Assembly (NCBI RefSeq): GCF_004346225.1
Contig: NZ_SMAJ01000001.1
Coordinates: 62,001 to 126,000, forward strand
Reading direction: 5' to 3'
Length of the DNA stretch: 64,000 bases
DNA from: Paralcaligenes ureilyticus
GTDB taxonomy: Bacteria > Pseudomonadota > Gammaproteobacteria > Burkholderiales > Burkholderiaceae_B
Shown: piece by piece, positions 17,113 to 25,391 of the stretch
Numbering within the stretch: the stretch's first letter is position 1
Layout of the letters: each line of letters starts with the position of its first letter
Translations under genes and position numbers: made by a program
Notes under the pieces: generated by a model
Told to the model about the DNA's origin: nothing
Seen by the model: only the letters and a program-made list of their open reading frames with translations
Database searches by the model: none

Positions 17113-18255
17113 TCAGTGTCCTGCCGGCGCCCCCGCCAGAATCCATCGAAGCATCGATTTTAAATCGGCATCGCTGATATTCGGGTGAGGCGGCATGGGC
17201 ACAGCCCCCCAAACTCCGCTCCCTCCGTCGCGGACTTTCCCCGCCAATTTTTGCATGGCGTCATCCTGACCTTTATATTTTTTGGCAATATCCAAAAATG
17301 ACGGGCCCAGAATTTTTTTATCCACCGCATGACAGGCCATGCACGCATTGGCTGTTGCTAGTTTAACGGCATCGGCGTCCTCTTTTGCATCAAGCGCCTT
17401 CTTGCCTTCTACTTTGCCCACCGATGCCGCCGCGGGCGCCGCGCTCATGGCCAGAGTGCTGCGTGCGTAACGCCTGGCGGCGGCCGCGTTTTCGTCCACC
17501 GCCGCGGTGGGTGCGGGCTTAAGCGTATCGGCGCCGCGCACCGGCCCCACAATGCGCATCTGCGCCGCCAGATCGCCGTTCATGTCGCGTGCCTCCGGCG
17601 GCAGGCTGGACGTCACCACCGGCTTGGCCACGCAATCCTTCATGCAGGCCGTGTTGTGCGTATCGGGCTTGCCGTCGACCTCCCAAAGCCCCTTCCAGAA
17701 CACCATGCCATCGCGATTGGGCATTTTTGCCTGCACCTGAGCGATATTTTTGTCCGACAGGGTGAAATCCGCAGGCACGATATCGGCCAGATTCAGCAGG
17801 TAGGCCAGCACCGCATAAACATCGTCGGGCTTCAAGGACTTGGGATTGTTCCAGGGCATGGCGCGATGGATGAAATCCCACACGGTTGAAATCGTATCCA
17901 CCTTCATGAAGGTGGTGCGCACCGGCTGGGTGGGGCTCGTCAGCGAGGCCACGTGACCGCTCTTGATATCCGCGTCGGTCGTGCCCCCGACCAGGGCGGC
18001 GAAGAAGGAATTGCTTTCCCCAAAAGAGCCATGGCAGGACGCACAGGTCGCATCCCAGATGGCATTGCCCTTCTCCACCGTGCCGCTACCCACCGGCAGG
18101 CCTTTGAAGTCGGGCCGCACATCGATATTCCAGGCATCGACCTCGGCGCCTGTCGCCGCGCGGCCTATGCCGAAATTGTCGTGAGCCTGCGCCGGCCCGG
18201 CCAACCCCGCCAGCAATACGCCTGCGGCCAGGCCGGATTTAATCCACATGGACAT
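17113..18255 (-). CDS. soxD: SoxD dihaem cytochrome c subunit of sulfane dehydrogenase
   Basis: 380-aa periplasmic cytochrome that takes electrons from SoxC. Signal peptide ends PAQAH. Two CxxCH motifs: CASCH (residues 71-75) and CMACH (305-309), with a second-domain axial methionine in AVPMPPH. The start at 18255 is supported by GGGGAGG seven bases upstream and overlaps the soxC end by 17 bases. An Ala/Lys-rich linker (about 255-295) separates the domains. Confidence 0.94.
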   Translation of the reverse strand: MSMWIKSGLAAGVLLAGLAGPAQAHDNFGIGRAATGAEVDAWNIDVRPDFKGLPVGSGTVEKGNAIWDATCASCHGSFGESNSFFAALVGGTTDADIKSGHVASLTSPTQPVRTTFMKVDTISTVWDFIHRAMPWNNPKSLKPDDVYAVLAYLLNLADIVPADFTLSDKNIAQVQAKMPNRDGMVFWKGLWEVDGKPDTHNTACMKDCVAKPVVTSSLPPEARDMNGDLAAQMRIVGPVRGADTLKPAPTAAVDENAAAARRYARSTLAMSAAPAAASVGKVEGKKALDAKEDADAVKLATANACMACHAVDKKILGPSFLDIAKKYKGQDDAMQKLAGKVRDGGSGVWGAVPMPPHPNISDADLKSMLRWILAGAPAGH

Positions 18256-19621
18256 TGGATACCTCCCCGGTCGCCGCGACATTCCACGATTGAATCGCAT
18301 TATTGTGATAAGTCGATCGCGTGCCGCGCACCTTGGTCAGCTGACCATATCTGGGCTGCACAAAACCCGTGCTATCGATCGCGCGGCTTTGCAGAATCGA
18401 TGGAGAGCCGTCCCATACCCAGTCGATATTGAACCGGGTCAGGCACTTATCCAGCACCGGCGTTTCCAGACGCGCCGTCTTCCAGTTTCGGCCGCCGTCG
18501 AACGAAACGTCCACCTGCTTGATTTTGCCGCGCCCCGACCAGGCCAGGCCGCTGACGTTGAAAAAACCCTTGGACAACAGCATCTGCCCACCCGACGGCG
18601 AGGTAATGACGGATTTGCACTCTTGAATGGAGGTGTACTGGCGCAACATCCCATCGGGCATCAGATCCACATAGGTCGAGGTTTCGCCCATCGTATTCCA
18701 GGGCTTGTCGCCCACCTTGATGCGGCGCAGCCACTTGACCCACGACACGCCCTGCACGCCCGGCACCACCAGGCGTAGGGGATAGCCGTTTTCCGGACGC
18801 AGCATTTCGCCATTCATGCCCCAGGCCACCATGGCATCGTCCAGGGCCGCCCCCATCGAAATCGTGCGCGTCAGGCTCGACCCGTCATTGCCCTCGGCCA
18901 GAATGAACTTGCCGTTTTTCAGATCGGCGCCGCAATCGTCCAGCAAGACTTTCAGCGGCACGCCGGTAAATTCGCAGCACGACAGCATGCCGTGCGTATA
19001 TTGCACCGTCGGAACCGCGGCATTGCCCCACTCCATGCCCGTGTTGGCGCCGCACTCGATGAAATGCACTTTGGATACAGCCGGCAAGCGCATCAGATCA
19101 TCCATGGTGTAGACCTTGGCCTCTTTGACCATGCCGTTGATCATGAAACGATGCTGCTCCGGATCGACATCGACCCAGCCCTGATGATGCCGCTCGAAAT
19201 GCAGCCCGTTCGGGGTGATGATGCCAAAGAAACCCTGCAAAGGAGCAAACGCCACCGACGCCTGCGGCGTGGGCGTCAAACCAGGAGATTGCCGCCGCTG
19301 CAGATTGGCTTCATATTTGGAGGGCACACCGTAAGGATGAAACGCCACCGGCTTGCCCAGCACCGTGCTCCACGGACGAGGCTCCAGAATCATCGGGTCG
19401 CCTTTGGCACCCGACTTGGCCGCCTGCCCAGCCATAGCGGCCACCGGCGAACCCGCCGCCAACGCCGCACCCGCCGCCAGAAAGCTTCTTTTCAAAAACC
19501 CCCGCCGCGTGTCATCCAGGCCATGCCTGACGATATCATCAATCAATTCGCCCGAGACAAACCCCTCGGGAGCTCTTTGCAACCGGCCCGCCGGAGCAGC
19601 CGATTTGTTACGGGAACTCAA
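18239..19621 (-). CDS. soxC: SoxC sulfane dehydrogenase molybdoprotein
   Basis: 460-aa sulfite-oxidase-family molybdoenzyme that oxidises SoxY-bound sulfane sulfur with SoxD. A twin-arginine signal (DDTRRGFLKRSFLAAG) starts near residue 37. The molybdenum-ligating cysteine is C190 in VHFIECGANTG. The C-terminal dimerisation domain contains SWVKWLRRIKVGD and VDVSFDGGRNWK. The start codon is TTG at 19621, six bases after AGGAG. Its presence predicts complete thiosulfate oxidation to sulfate without stored sulfur globules. Confidence 0.96.
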   Translation of the reverse strand: MSSRNKSAAPAGRLQRAPEGFVSGELIDDIVRHGLDDTRRGFLKRSFLAAGAALAAGSPVAAMAGQAAKSGAKGDPMILEPRPWSTVLGKPVAFHPYGVPSKYEANLQRRQSPGLTPTPQASVAFAPLQGFFGIITPNGLHFERHHQGWVDVDPEQHRFMINGMVKEAKVYTMDDLMRLPAVSKVHFIECGANTGMEWGNAAVPTVQYTHGMLSCCEFTGVPLKVLLDDCGADLKNGKFILAEGNDGSSLTRTISMGAALDDAMVAWGMNGEMLRPENGYPLRLVVPGVQGVSWVKWLRRIKVGDKPWNTMGETSTYVDLMPDGMLRQYTSIQECKSVITSPSGGQMLLSKGFFNVSGLAWSGRGKIKQVDVSFDGGRNWKTARLETPVLDKCLTRFNIDWVWDGSPSILQSRAIDSTGFVQPRYGQLTKVRGTRSTYHNNAIQSWNVAATGEVSNVHVD

Positions 19622-19748
19622 ATCTCTCTCCTTTCTATATCCCTTTTAATAATATATTAATAACTCAAAAATCTAATTAGGGTTAATCCTGAAATTGAGG
19701 GAGAGCATGGTCAGAATTTGTAAAAACGGAATGGTGCTCGTGAGGATG

Positions 19749-19883
19749 ATGGCGACCACAAGGGTCGCCCCTACGGCACGGCGGGTGCGTTTTTGTAGCG
19801 GCAGCCCTTGTGGCTGCCAGAACCGTTGAGAACCAAAGCGGTATTTTTAGAACGCCATGCCACCCACAAGGGGTGGCGCTACA
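19749..19883. repeat. REP-like palindromes (3 copies)
   Basis: 19749-19774 is forward with GGCGACC/GGTCGCC arms; 19794-19820 is reverse with GGCAGCC/GGCTGCC arms; 19857-19883 is forward with GCCACCC/GGGTGGC arms. Three arm sequences within 135 bases all keep perfect pairing. Confidence 0.9.
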
Positions 19884-19901
19884 ACGTCGACGACCACGCT
19901 A

Positions 19902-19976
19902 GCGTCGTGGGCGGTTAAGGTGGGGCGGGCGACTCGGGCACGTCGGAGCCCGAACCGCCTTAACCGCCCACGACGC
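19902..19976. repeat. Nested palindrome P1 (short form)
   Basis: 75-bp inverted repeat. Perfect 19-bp outer arms lie at 19902-19920 and 19958-19976 (GCGTCGTGGGCGGTTAAGG and its complement), with an inner TCGGGC/GCCCGA stem. It is followed by GGGGCTAGAAGGTTTT, the same flank seen after palindrome P3 at 51.7 kb. It is the same outer frame as P3 without P3's interior. Confidence 0.85.
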
Positions 19977-20070
19977 GGGGCTAGAAGGTTTTTAGCCAAA
20001 ATAGGATTGATGCCCACGATAAGATGCCATTCATCAAACGTCACTTACCGGAAATGCTACGTGCAGCGAA

Positions 20071-20096
20071 TGCCACCCACAAGGGGTGGCGCTACG
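20071..20096 (+). repeat. REP-like palindrome
   Basis: Single forward copy with GCCACCC/GGGTGGC arms and GCTACG tail, 20 bases beyond the soxF stop codon. It lies where a transcript-end hairpin would be expected. Confidence 0.88.
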
Positions 20097-20116
20097 GGGG
20101 CGCTACGAGATATTGA

Positions 20117-21388
20117 TCACGACAACATATCAGACCAGATCGCCCTAGCCCAACTCATCGCATCGCGCCCCTCACCCTCGCTGGGCTCCACCGACAGCCC
20201 CCCCGCCCCCGGCACCGTCAGCATCGTCTTTTGCCCCGCATCGTAACGATGCACCGTCGACACATGCATCGCCTGCGACGCCGTCACGAAGCTATAACAC
20301 GTATTCGCGTAAATCGGCAGCGGATTCACCTCTTGCTGCGTCAACAAAGCCACCAACGCCGCCGCGCACGTCTTCCCGTGCTGATTGGCCATGTGCCCCG
20401 CCTTGGGCATCACAGGCGCTATCTGAATCGAATCGCCCAAGACATGCACCCCCGCGGCCACACGCGACTCAAAGGTCAGAAAATCCACCTCGCACCAACG
20501 GCCGTTCGCCGTTGCCAACCCCGACTTGACGGCGATCCCGCCCGCCCGCATCGGCGGCAACAAATTCAACACATCGGCGGACTCTTCCTCGCCAAACTCG
20601 AAAATCACCTTCTTCTTCGCGGCGTCCACATCGACCGCCCTGAACTCCGGCGTGTACTCGATCATGCCCGGATAAAACTTCTTCCAGGCCGCCTTGAACA
20701 AGGCGCCCTTCGAAGTCACATCCGCATTCGCGTCGAAGACATGCACCTTGGCGCGCGGCTTGTGCTTCTTGAAATACGACGCCACCAGGCACGCCCGCTC
20801 ATAAGGCGCCGGAGGACAACGATAAGGAGCCTCCGGAATGGCAATGATAAAACGCCCCCCATCGGGCATCGCTTCCAGCTGACGGCGCAAGGCTACGGTC
20901 TGCGGGCCCGCCTTCCACGCATGCAGAATCCGCTCATGCGCGCCGGGACTCGCCATGCCCGGAATTTTCTCCCACATAAAATCGATTCCCGGCGAAACAA
21001 TGAGCCGGTCGTAAGCAATACCGACGCCGCTCTTCAATACGACCCGGCGCCCTCCCGCGTCGATGCGCTCGACCGTATCGCGCACCCACTTCACGCCATG
21101 GCGACGCTGCAGATCTTCATACGATACCGTGACATCGCCTATGGATAATGCCCCCTCGAGAACCAGATTGGACATCGGGCACGACACAAAGTCGGGGTTG
21201 GGCTCGACCAGCGTCACGCGGATGCGGCCCCCGCTCCACACGCGCAAATAACGGGCCGCCGTTGCCCCGCCGTAACCCCCGCCTATCACGACCACGTGAC
21301 CGGCGGAGCCTTCGGCGCCCAGGCAAAGGCCCGGAACGGCAAGGGCCGCGCAGCCGCCCAGGCTGCTCAAGAACGCACGCCGTTTCAT
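20117..21388 (-). CDS. soxF: Flavocytochrome c sulfide dehydrogenase flavoprotein subunit (SoxF/FccB)
   Basis: 423-aa periplasmic FAD protein that oxidises sulfide. A KRRAFLSSLGG twin-arginine signal is followed by the Rossmann motif VVVIGGGYGGATAARYL. Redox-active cysteine candidates are in YRCPPAPYERAC and the later HGKTCAAAL. FLTFESRVAAGVHVLGDS is the FAD-binding end. The start overlaps the upstream cytochrome stop by four bases (ATGA); a much longer in-frame ORF would run through that gene and is rejected. Confidence 0.93.
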   Translation of the reverse strand: MKRRAFLSSLGGCAALAVPGLCLGAEGSAGHVVVIGGGYGGATAARYLRVWSGGRIRVTLVEPNPDFVSCPMSNLVLEGALSIGDVTVSYEDLQRRHGVKWVRDTVERIDAGGRRVVLKSGVGIAYDRLIVSPGIDFMWEKIPGMASPGAHERILHAWKAGPQTVALRRQLEAMPDGGRFIIAIPEAPYRCPPAPYERACLVASYFKKHKPRAKVHVFDANADVTSKGALFKAAWKKFYPGMIEYTPEFRAVDVDAAKKKVIFEFGEEESADVLNLLPPMRAGGIAVKSGLATANGRWCEVDFLTFESRVAAGVHVLGDSIQIAPVMPKAGHMANQHGKTCAAALVALLTQQEVNPLPIYANTCYSFVTASQAMHVSTVHRYDAGQKTMLTVPGAGGLSVEPSEGEGRDAMSWARAIWSDMLS

Positions 21389-21780
21389 TGTGCGGCCTCC
21401 GGCTTCAAGTTCGCGTACCACTGCGCGATCTGCGCCACCGTTTTGCCGTCGTAGCCTTTGGCGATCTGCTGCATCACATCGCCCGGCGCGTTGCCCTGCG
21501 CATACGCCCGCATTTTCTGTTCGATTTCGCCTGCCGGCCGGCCCGCCAGCATGGGAATGGTCGAACCCTCGACCGGCGCACCCGCTCCATGACAGGTCAC
21601 GCACGACGAAGCCCAACTCGCAGCCTGGCGCGCTGCCAGGGTCTGATCGGCGCAGGCATTGGCCATCGACAGCGTCGCGCCGACGCCCAGCAACGCGCAA
21701 AACAGCCACCGCGCTTCAAGACGCGGCCCCTCCGACAAGATCACGTTTTTGTTGCGGAAAGGAGCTGTTGGGCTGCGCAT
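21385..21780 (-). CDS. Small c-type cytochrome (SoxE/FccA-like partner of SoxF)
   Basis: 131-aa class I cytochrome c with one CxxCH (CVTCH) and an axial methionine in IPMLAGRP, resembling cytochrome c553-type subunits. It would take electrons from SoxF. A hydrophobic signal-like segment ARWLFCALLGVGATLSMANA starts only at residue ~23, so the true start may lie downstream of 21780; no convincing in-frame alternative with a ribosome site was found. It overlaps mobA by 40 bases and soxF by 4. Confidence 0.85.
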   Translation of the reverse strand: MRSPTAPFRNKNVILSEGPRLEARWLFCALLGVGATLSMANACADQTLAARQAASWASSCVTCHGAGAPVEGSTIPMLAGRPAGEIEQKMRAYAQGNAPGDVMQQIAKGYDGKTVAQIAQWYANLKPEAAQ

Positions 21781-22466
21781 AGATCATCCCGCGTGTTGAC
21801 ATTGAAAAAAACATTTGCGTCTGGCGAGAATTCCACCGCAACCGCCTGATTAAGTTGTTGCCACTGCTGGACCTTGCGCCCTCCCATCCGCAAAAAATCG
21901 CACAGGCTGGAATACATATCCCGGTGCAGCAACATGCATAAAGGCTGCGGCCCACCGGCGCAGGCGTACGCTATGGGGGCCTGGGCTTCAAGTACCGCCT
22001 TCGCCAGACGTTCGATCAAATCGTCGGGCAGCAAAACCACATCAACCGGCGCCACCACGAGCCACGGCGTTTCGATTTGCGCCAGGGCGCTGGCTACACC
22101 CGCCAATGGCCCCAGGTTTTCGCCCAGCGCGGGATCATCGACCAGCACCCGCCCGTAGCGCGCGTACACATCAAGTTCGCGGTTGGCATTGACCCAGACC
22201 TGCGTCACCCGTGGCTCCAGGTAGCGGCGCATTCGCGCCACCAGGGGCTCGCCGCCGATTTCGACCAAGCCCTTATCGACCAAGGGCCGGCCGGGCAACT
22301 GCATGCGCCGGGCCTGGCCCCCCGCCAGAATCAGGCCGGTGATTTGATGGCACCCACGAGGGGTGCCGCTACAACAAGACGAATCGCTGCAACAGGAGGC
22401 GTTGCTACAACTTGAGGCGTCGCTGCAACATGGGGTTCCGCCATAGCAAGCCAGCTGATCCGTCAT
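21741..22466 (-). CDS. mobA: Molybdenum cofactor guanylyltransferase MobA with Cys-rich N-terminal extension
   Basis: 241-aa enzyme that attaches GMP to Mo-molybdopterin. The core begins at residue ~42 with [15 protein letters not shown] (nucleotide-binding loop) and holds [10 protein letters not shown] and [11 protein letters not shown], where the usual PCD is PVD. The first 40 residues are low-complexity, with many Cys and Ser (runs such as [16 protein letters not shown]), and contain a REP element read in frame. No start codon lies between this extension and the core, so it must be translated. It overlaps moaA by four bases. Confidence 0.9.
   Translation of the reverse strand: MTDQLACYGGTPCCSDASSCSNASCCSDSSCCSGTPRGCHQITGLILAGGQARRMQLPGRPLVDKGLVEIGGEPLVARMRRYLEPRVTQVWVNANRELDVYARYGRVLVDDPALGENLGPLAGVASALAQIETPWLVVAPVDVVLLPDDLIERLAKAVLEAQAPIAYACAGGPQPLCMLLHRDMYSSLCDFLRMGGRKVQQWQQLNQAVAVEFSPDANVFFNVNTRDDLCAAQQLLSATKT
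22347..22372 (+). repeat. REP-like palindrome inside the mobA reading frame
   Basis: Forward copy with ACCCACGAGGGGT, one loop base different from the consensus. Read on the minus strand it encodes [10 protein letters not shown] of MobA, directly before the catalytic domain. The neighbouring bases 22373-22440 are TGC/AGC-rich and resemble repeated copies of the REP tail. Confidence 0.85.
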
Positions 22467-23545
22467 CCGCCGATATAACTCATTTCTATTTTTTTCTGCT
22501 GCGTCGTCGCGTGGCCGCGCAGTTCGGAATAATGGTCGTCACGCGCGCCCCATATCGACGCCAGACGTGCCACCAGTACATCGTCGCCGGCGCCGCTGCG
22601 CACGATGGCGCGCAAGTCGTGGCCGGCCGAGGCGAACAGACACAAAAACAATTGACCTTCGGGCGACAGCCGGGCACGCGTGCAATCACCGCAAAAAGGT
22701 TGCGATACGCTGGTGATCACGCCGATTTCGCCCGCCTGATCGACATAGCGCCAGCGCCCCGCGACTTCGCCGCGATACTGCGCCGGCACCGGCTCGAGAG
22801 GAAATTCGGCGCCGATTTTTTTCAATATCTCGGCGCCCGTCAGAACCTCTTCGAGATTCCAGCCGTTGGTCGTGCCCACATCCATGAATTCAATAAAGCG
22901 CAAGACATGGCCAGAGTGGCGGAAATGGCGCGCCATCGGAACGAGCTGATCGTCGTTGACGCCTTTTTTGACCACCATATTGACTTTGACCGGACGAAAA
23001 CCCACCCGCGCCGCTTCATCTATGCCGCGCAAAACGGTTTTAACGTTGACCTTGCTGTCGCTCATGCGCTCGAACAAACGTTCATCGAGCGCATCGAGAC
23101 TGACCGTGACGCGAGTCAGCCCGGCATCCTTCAGGGACTGGGCCTTTTTCGCCAGCAAGGTGCCATTGGTGGTCAGCGTCAGGTCGACCGAAGCGCCATC
23201 GGGCGTGCGCAACTGCGCGAGCATTTCGATGAGCGCTTCGATATTCTTGCGCAACAGGGGCTCGCCGCCGGTCAGGCGGATTTTTTGTACGCCCAGGCCA
23301 ACGCTCACTCGGGCAATACGCGCAATTTCTTCGAAGCTGAGCAAGTCCGCGTGCGGCATGAATTTATAGCTGCCGCCAAACACTTCGCGCGGCATACAGT
23401 AGGTGCAGCGAAAATTGCAGCGGTCCGTGACCGAGATGCGCAAGTCGTGCAGCGGCCTGCGCCGCATATCCAGCAAAGGCTGCCCCGGCACGAACACCGG
23501 CGGGGTCGCGTCGCGTCGATCAGTAAGTGAAATGACTTGGCTCAT
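22463..23545 (-). CDS. moaA: GTP 3',8-cyclase MoaA
   Basis: 360-aa radical-SAM enzyme that starts molybdenum cofactor synthesis. The SAM cluster motif is CNFRCTYC (C43, C47, C50). The C-terminal cluster binds through [20 protein letters not shown]. The protein ends in the essential Gly-Gly (SYIGG). It is the first gene of a four-gene overlapping unit moaA-mobA-cytochrome-soxF. Confidence 0.97.
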   Translation of the reverse strand: MSQVISLTDRRDATPPVFVPGQPLLDMRRRPLHDLRISVTDRCNFRCTYCMPREVFGGSYKFMPHADLLSFEEIARIARVSVGLGVQKIRLTGGEPLLRKNIEALIEMLAQLRTPDGASVDLTLTTNGTLLAKKAQSLKDAGLTRVTVSLDALDERLFERMSDSKVNVKTVLRGIDEAARVGFRPVKVNMVVKKGVNDDQLVPMARHFRHSGHVLRFIEFMDVGTTNGWNLEEVLTGAEILKKIGAEFPLEPVPAQYRGEVAGRWRYVDQAGEIGVITSVSQPFCGDCTRARLSPEGQLFLCLFASAGHDLRAIVRSGAGDDVLVARLASIWGARDDHYSELRGHATTQQKKIEMSYIGG

Positions 23546-23568
23546 CGTTTAATCATAAACCGTCTATC

Positions 23569-24675
23569 TCAAGCGCGCTTGGGCTGAGGAAATTTGCGGC
23601 CGAATGCATCGTGCAGCGTCTGCACCTGCCCCAGGGAGGTCGCGTTGTACCCAACCAGTTCAGACATATAACGCTGATACGCCGAGCTGTACATCAGCGT
23701 AAAGAGCTCATCCATCAAGGGCGTCGACAAGCTGTCGCGATGTACGGCAAAAAAATAACGTTCTTTGACTAAGGGGATAAACGACAAGCCGCTGCGCCAG
23801 GCCGCCGTTTCCACCCCGATCCCGACATCGGCCATGCCGCTGGCAATATGCGCGGCGATCGCCATGTGGGTGAATTCGCTATTGTCGTAGCCGCGTATCT
23901 GCGACGTTTCGATATCCAACGTCTTGAGCATCAGGTTCAGCAAGTTTCGAGTGCTGGAACCGATTTGCCGGTTCACAAAGCGTACCTCGGGATGCACCAG
24001 ATCGGTCAGTGTATGAATGGCCTTGGGATTATCGGCCTGCACAAACAAACCCATGTTGCGCACGGCCAGATGAATCAGCCGGTGCTTGTCCGGATCAAGC
24101 CACTGGCCATACTCCCGCAAAAAAGACGCTTCGAATTCGCCTTCAGGCACCTCAAACCCCGCCAGATCGCACTCGCCCCGCTGCAGCGAAGCCAAGGCTT
24201 CGACCGCCGTGCGATAGCGCAGCTCCAGCGGCGACGTATCGAGACGATTGACAATGGTCATCAATCCTTCGATGGCAAAACCATGACTTGCATGCAACCT
24301 TAAGCGGGCGTGGCCTTCGGGACACAATTCTTCCAGTTCCTGCTGCAACTCCGAAGCCATGCTTTCAAAGGCCGGCATCAAGCGCGCCTCGACACGCCGG
24401 TCGGCCCATAACAGGCGCTGGCCGAACGCCGTCAGCTTGGTGCCCTGCCGACGGTTGGTTTCCAGCAATGAGGCGCCAAATTCTTTTTCAGCATTGCGCA
24501 ATACTCCCCACGCATGCCGATACGACACGCCGCAAGCACGGCACGCCCCGGCAATATGGCCCGTGGTGTCGATTGCCGCCAGCAAACGCACCGTCTCACC
24601 CAACGCCAAATTTTCTCCATCCGGTTTTTCAAGCACCCACTGAGAGTCGAGATGAACCTTAAAACTGCATGTCAT
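23569..24675 (-). CDS. fdsR: FdsR-like transcriptional regulator (HTH plus substrate-binding domain)
   Basis: 368-aa regulator with an N-terminal winged helix related to ModE/LysR (LLAAIDTTGHIAGACRACGVSYRHAWGVLRNAEKEFG, residues ~30-67). A periplasmic-binding-protein-like effector domain follows, ending in GIGVETAAWRSGLSFIPLVKERYFFAV. It is transcribed away from fdsG with a shared 209-base control region. In Cupriavidus a regulator named FdsR sits at the same place and controls the fds operon; I assign the name by position and architecture. The ATG at 24675 has GGAGG five bases upstream. Confidence 0.78.
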   Translation of the reverse strand: MTCSFKVHLDSQWVLEKPDGENLALGETVRLLAAIDTTGHIAGACRACGVSYRHAWGVLRNAEKEFGASLLETNRRQGTKLTAFGQRLLWADRRVEARLMPAFESMASELQQELEELCPEGHARLRLHASHGFAIEGLMTIVNRLDTSPLELRYRTAVEALASLQRGECDLAGFEVPEGEFEASFLREYGQWLDPDKHRLIHLAVRNMGLFVQADNPKAIHTLTDLVHPEVRFVNRQIGSSTRNLLNLMLKTLDIETSQIRGYDNSEFTHMAIAAHIASGMADVGIGVETAAWRSGLSFIPLVKERYFFAVHRDSLSTPLMDELFTLMYSSAYQRYMSELVGYNATSLGQVQTLHDAFGRKFPQPKRA

Positions 24676-24725
24676 TTTTCCTCCGATACCCTGTGCAACC
24701 CAGGCCGTCACACCGAAATTTGAGC

Positions 24726-24746
24726 CATTTAATAAGTAATTAAATG
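24726..24746. promoter_or_regulatory. Candidate operator in the fdsR-fdsG region
   Basis: Perfect dyad CATTTAAT-AAGTA-ATTAAATG with 8-bp arms, located 51 bases upstream of the fdsR start. Its spacing fits a LysR/ModE-type dimer site and it could serve both divergent promoters. A second small dyad AGGG-TTGT-CCCT lies at about 24779-24790. Confidence 0.5.
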
Positions 24747-24826
24747 CATATTAATAGCAAGAAGTCCTAATAGAACCAAGGGTTGTCCCTAGGGCGGCAC
24801 TTATTTTATAGGCTATTTATTTCTTA

Positions 24827-24855
24827 TTGAAGTAATTTCGGTTAGCTAGTATCTT
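24827..24855 (+). promoter_or_regulatory. Candidate sigma-70 promoter of the fds operon
   Basis: TTGAAG at 24827-24832 and TATCTT at 24850-24855 with a 17-base spacer. A start near 24862 would leave a short leader carrying AAGGA at 24873-24877 before the ATG at 24885. Confidence 0.45.
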
Positions 24856-24884
24856 TCAAAAATATCGTGTCCAAGGACTGCCCC

Positions 24885-25391
24885 ATGCCAACCCTGCCAA
24901 ACCCTGTTCAAGACAGGCCTTCAGAACTCCTAATCCAACAGGCTGCGCAACAGGCACTCGCGCGATACGAGGGGCAGGCGGGCAGCCTGCTACCCATTCT
25001 GCACGCCATCCAGGACGCCCTGGGCTATATTCCGGACACCGCGGTTCCGACCTTGGTCGAGGCCCTGCAATTGTCCCGTGCGGAAATTCACGGCGTGATT
25101 CAGTTCTACGCTCATTTTCGCGATCAGCCCGCAGCCCCTGTCGTGCTCGAGGTATGCCGCGCCGAATCCTGTCAGGCCATGGGTGCAGAGCATCTTGCCC
25201 AACACGCCAGGGAACACCTGGGCTGCGATTTTCACGGATCGAGCGCCAATGGCAAAGTCACGCTCGAACCGGTGTACTGCCTGGGCCTGTGCGCCCAGTC
25301 GCCCGCAGTCATGATCGATGGCGAGCCCTACGCCCGCATGACCCCGGCCAAGCTCGACGAGTTGCTGCACGCCAAGGGGTATGAAGCATGA
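24885..25391 (+). CDS. fdsG: NAD-dependent formate dehydrogenase gamma subunit FdsG
   Basis: 168-aa thioredoxin-fold [2Fe-2S] protein homologous to NuoE. Cluster ligands are in CRAESCQAMG and CLGLCAQSPAVMIDG. It passes electrons toward the FMN subunit. The ATG at 24885 is preferred over a GTG at 24867 because AAGGA lies seven bases before it and the GTG is close to the predicted transcript start. It overlaps fdsB by four bases. Confidence 0.93.
   Translation: MPTLPNPVQDRPSELLIQQAAQQALARYEGQAGSLLPILHAIQDALGYIPDTAVPTLVEALQLSRAEIHGVIQFYAHFRDQPAAPVVLEVCRAESCQAMGAEHLAQHAREHLGCDFHGSSANGKVTLEPVYCLGLCAQSPAVMIDGEPYARMTPAKLDELLHAKGYEA

Larger units (their letters stand above)
19622..20116. other. Spacer between soxF and soxC: AT-rich leader, REPs and palindrome
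   Basis: 495 bases without a gene. The part next to soxC (19622-19700) is strikingly AT-rich and contains TAATATATTA and AGGGTTAATCCT, a plausible promoter/operator region for the sox operon. The rest holds four REP-like copies and one 75-bp palindrome, listed separately. Confidence 0.7.

Noticed and set aside
21389-21709. N-terminal extension of the soxF frame
   Set aside because: It overlaps the cytochrome gene, and the twin-arginine signal begins at 21388.
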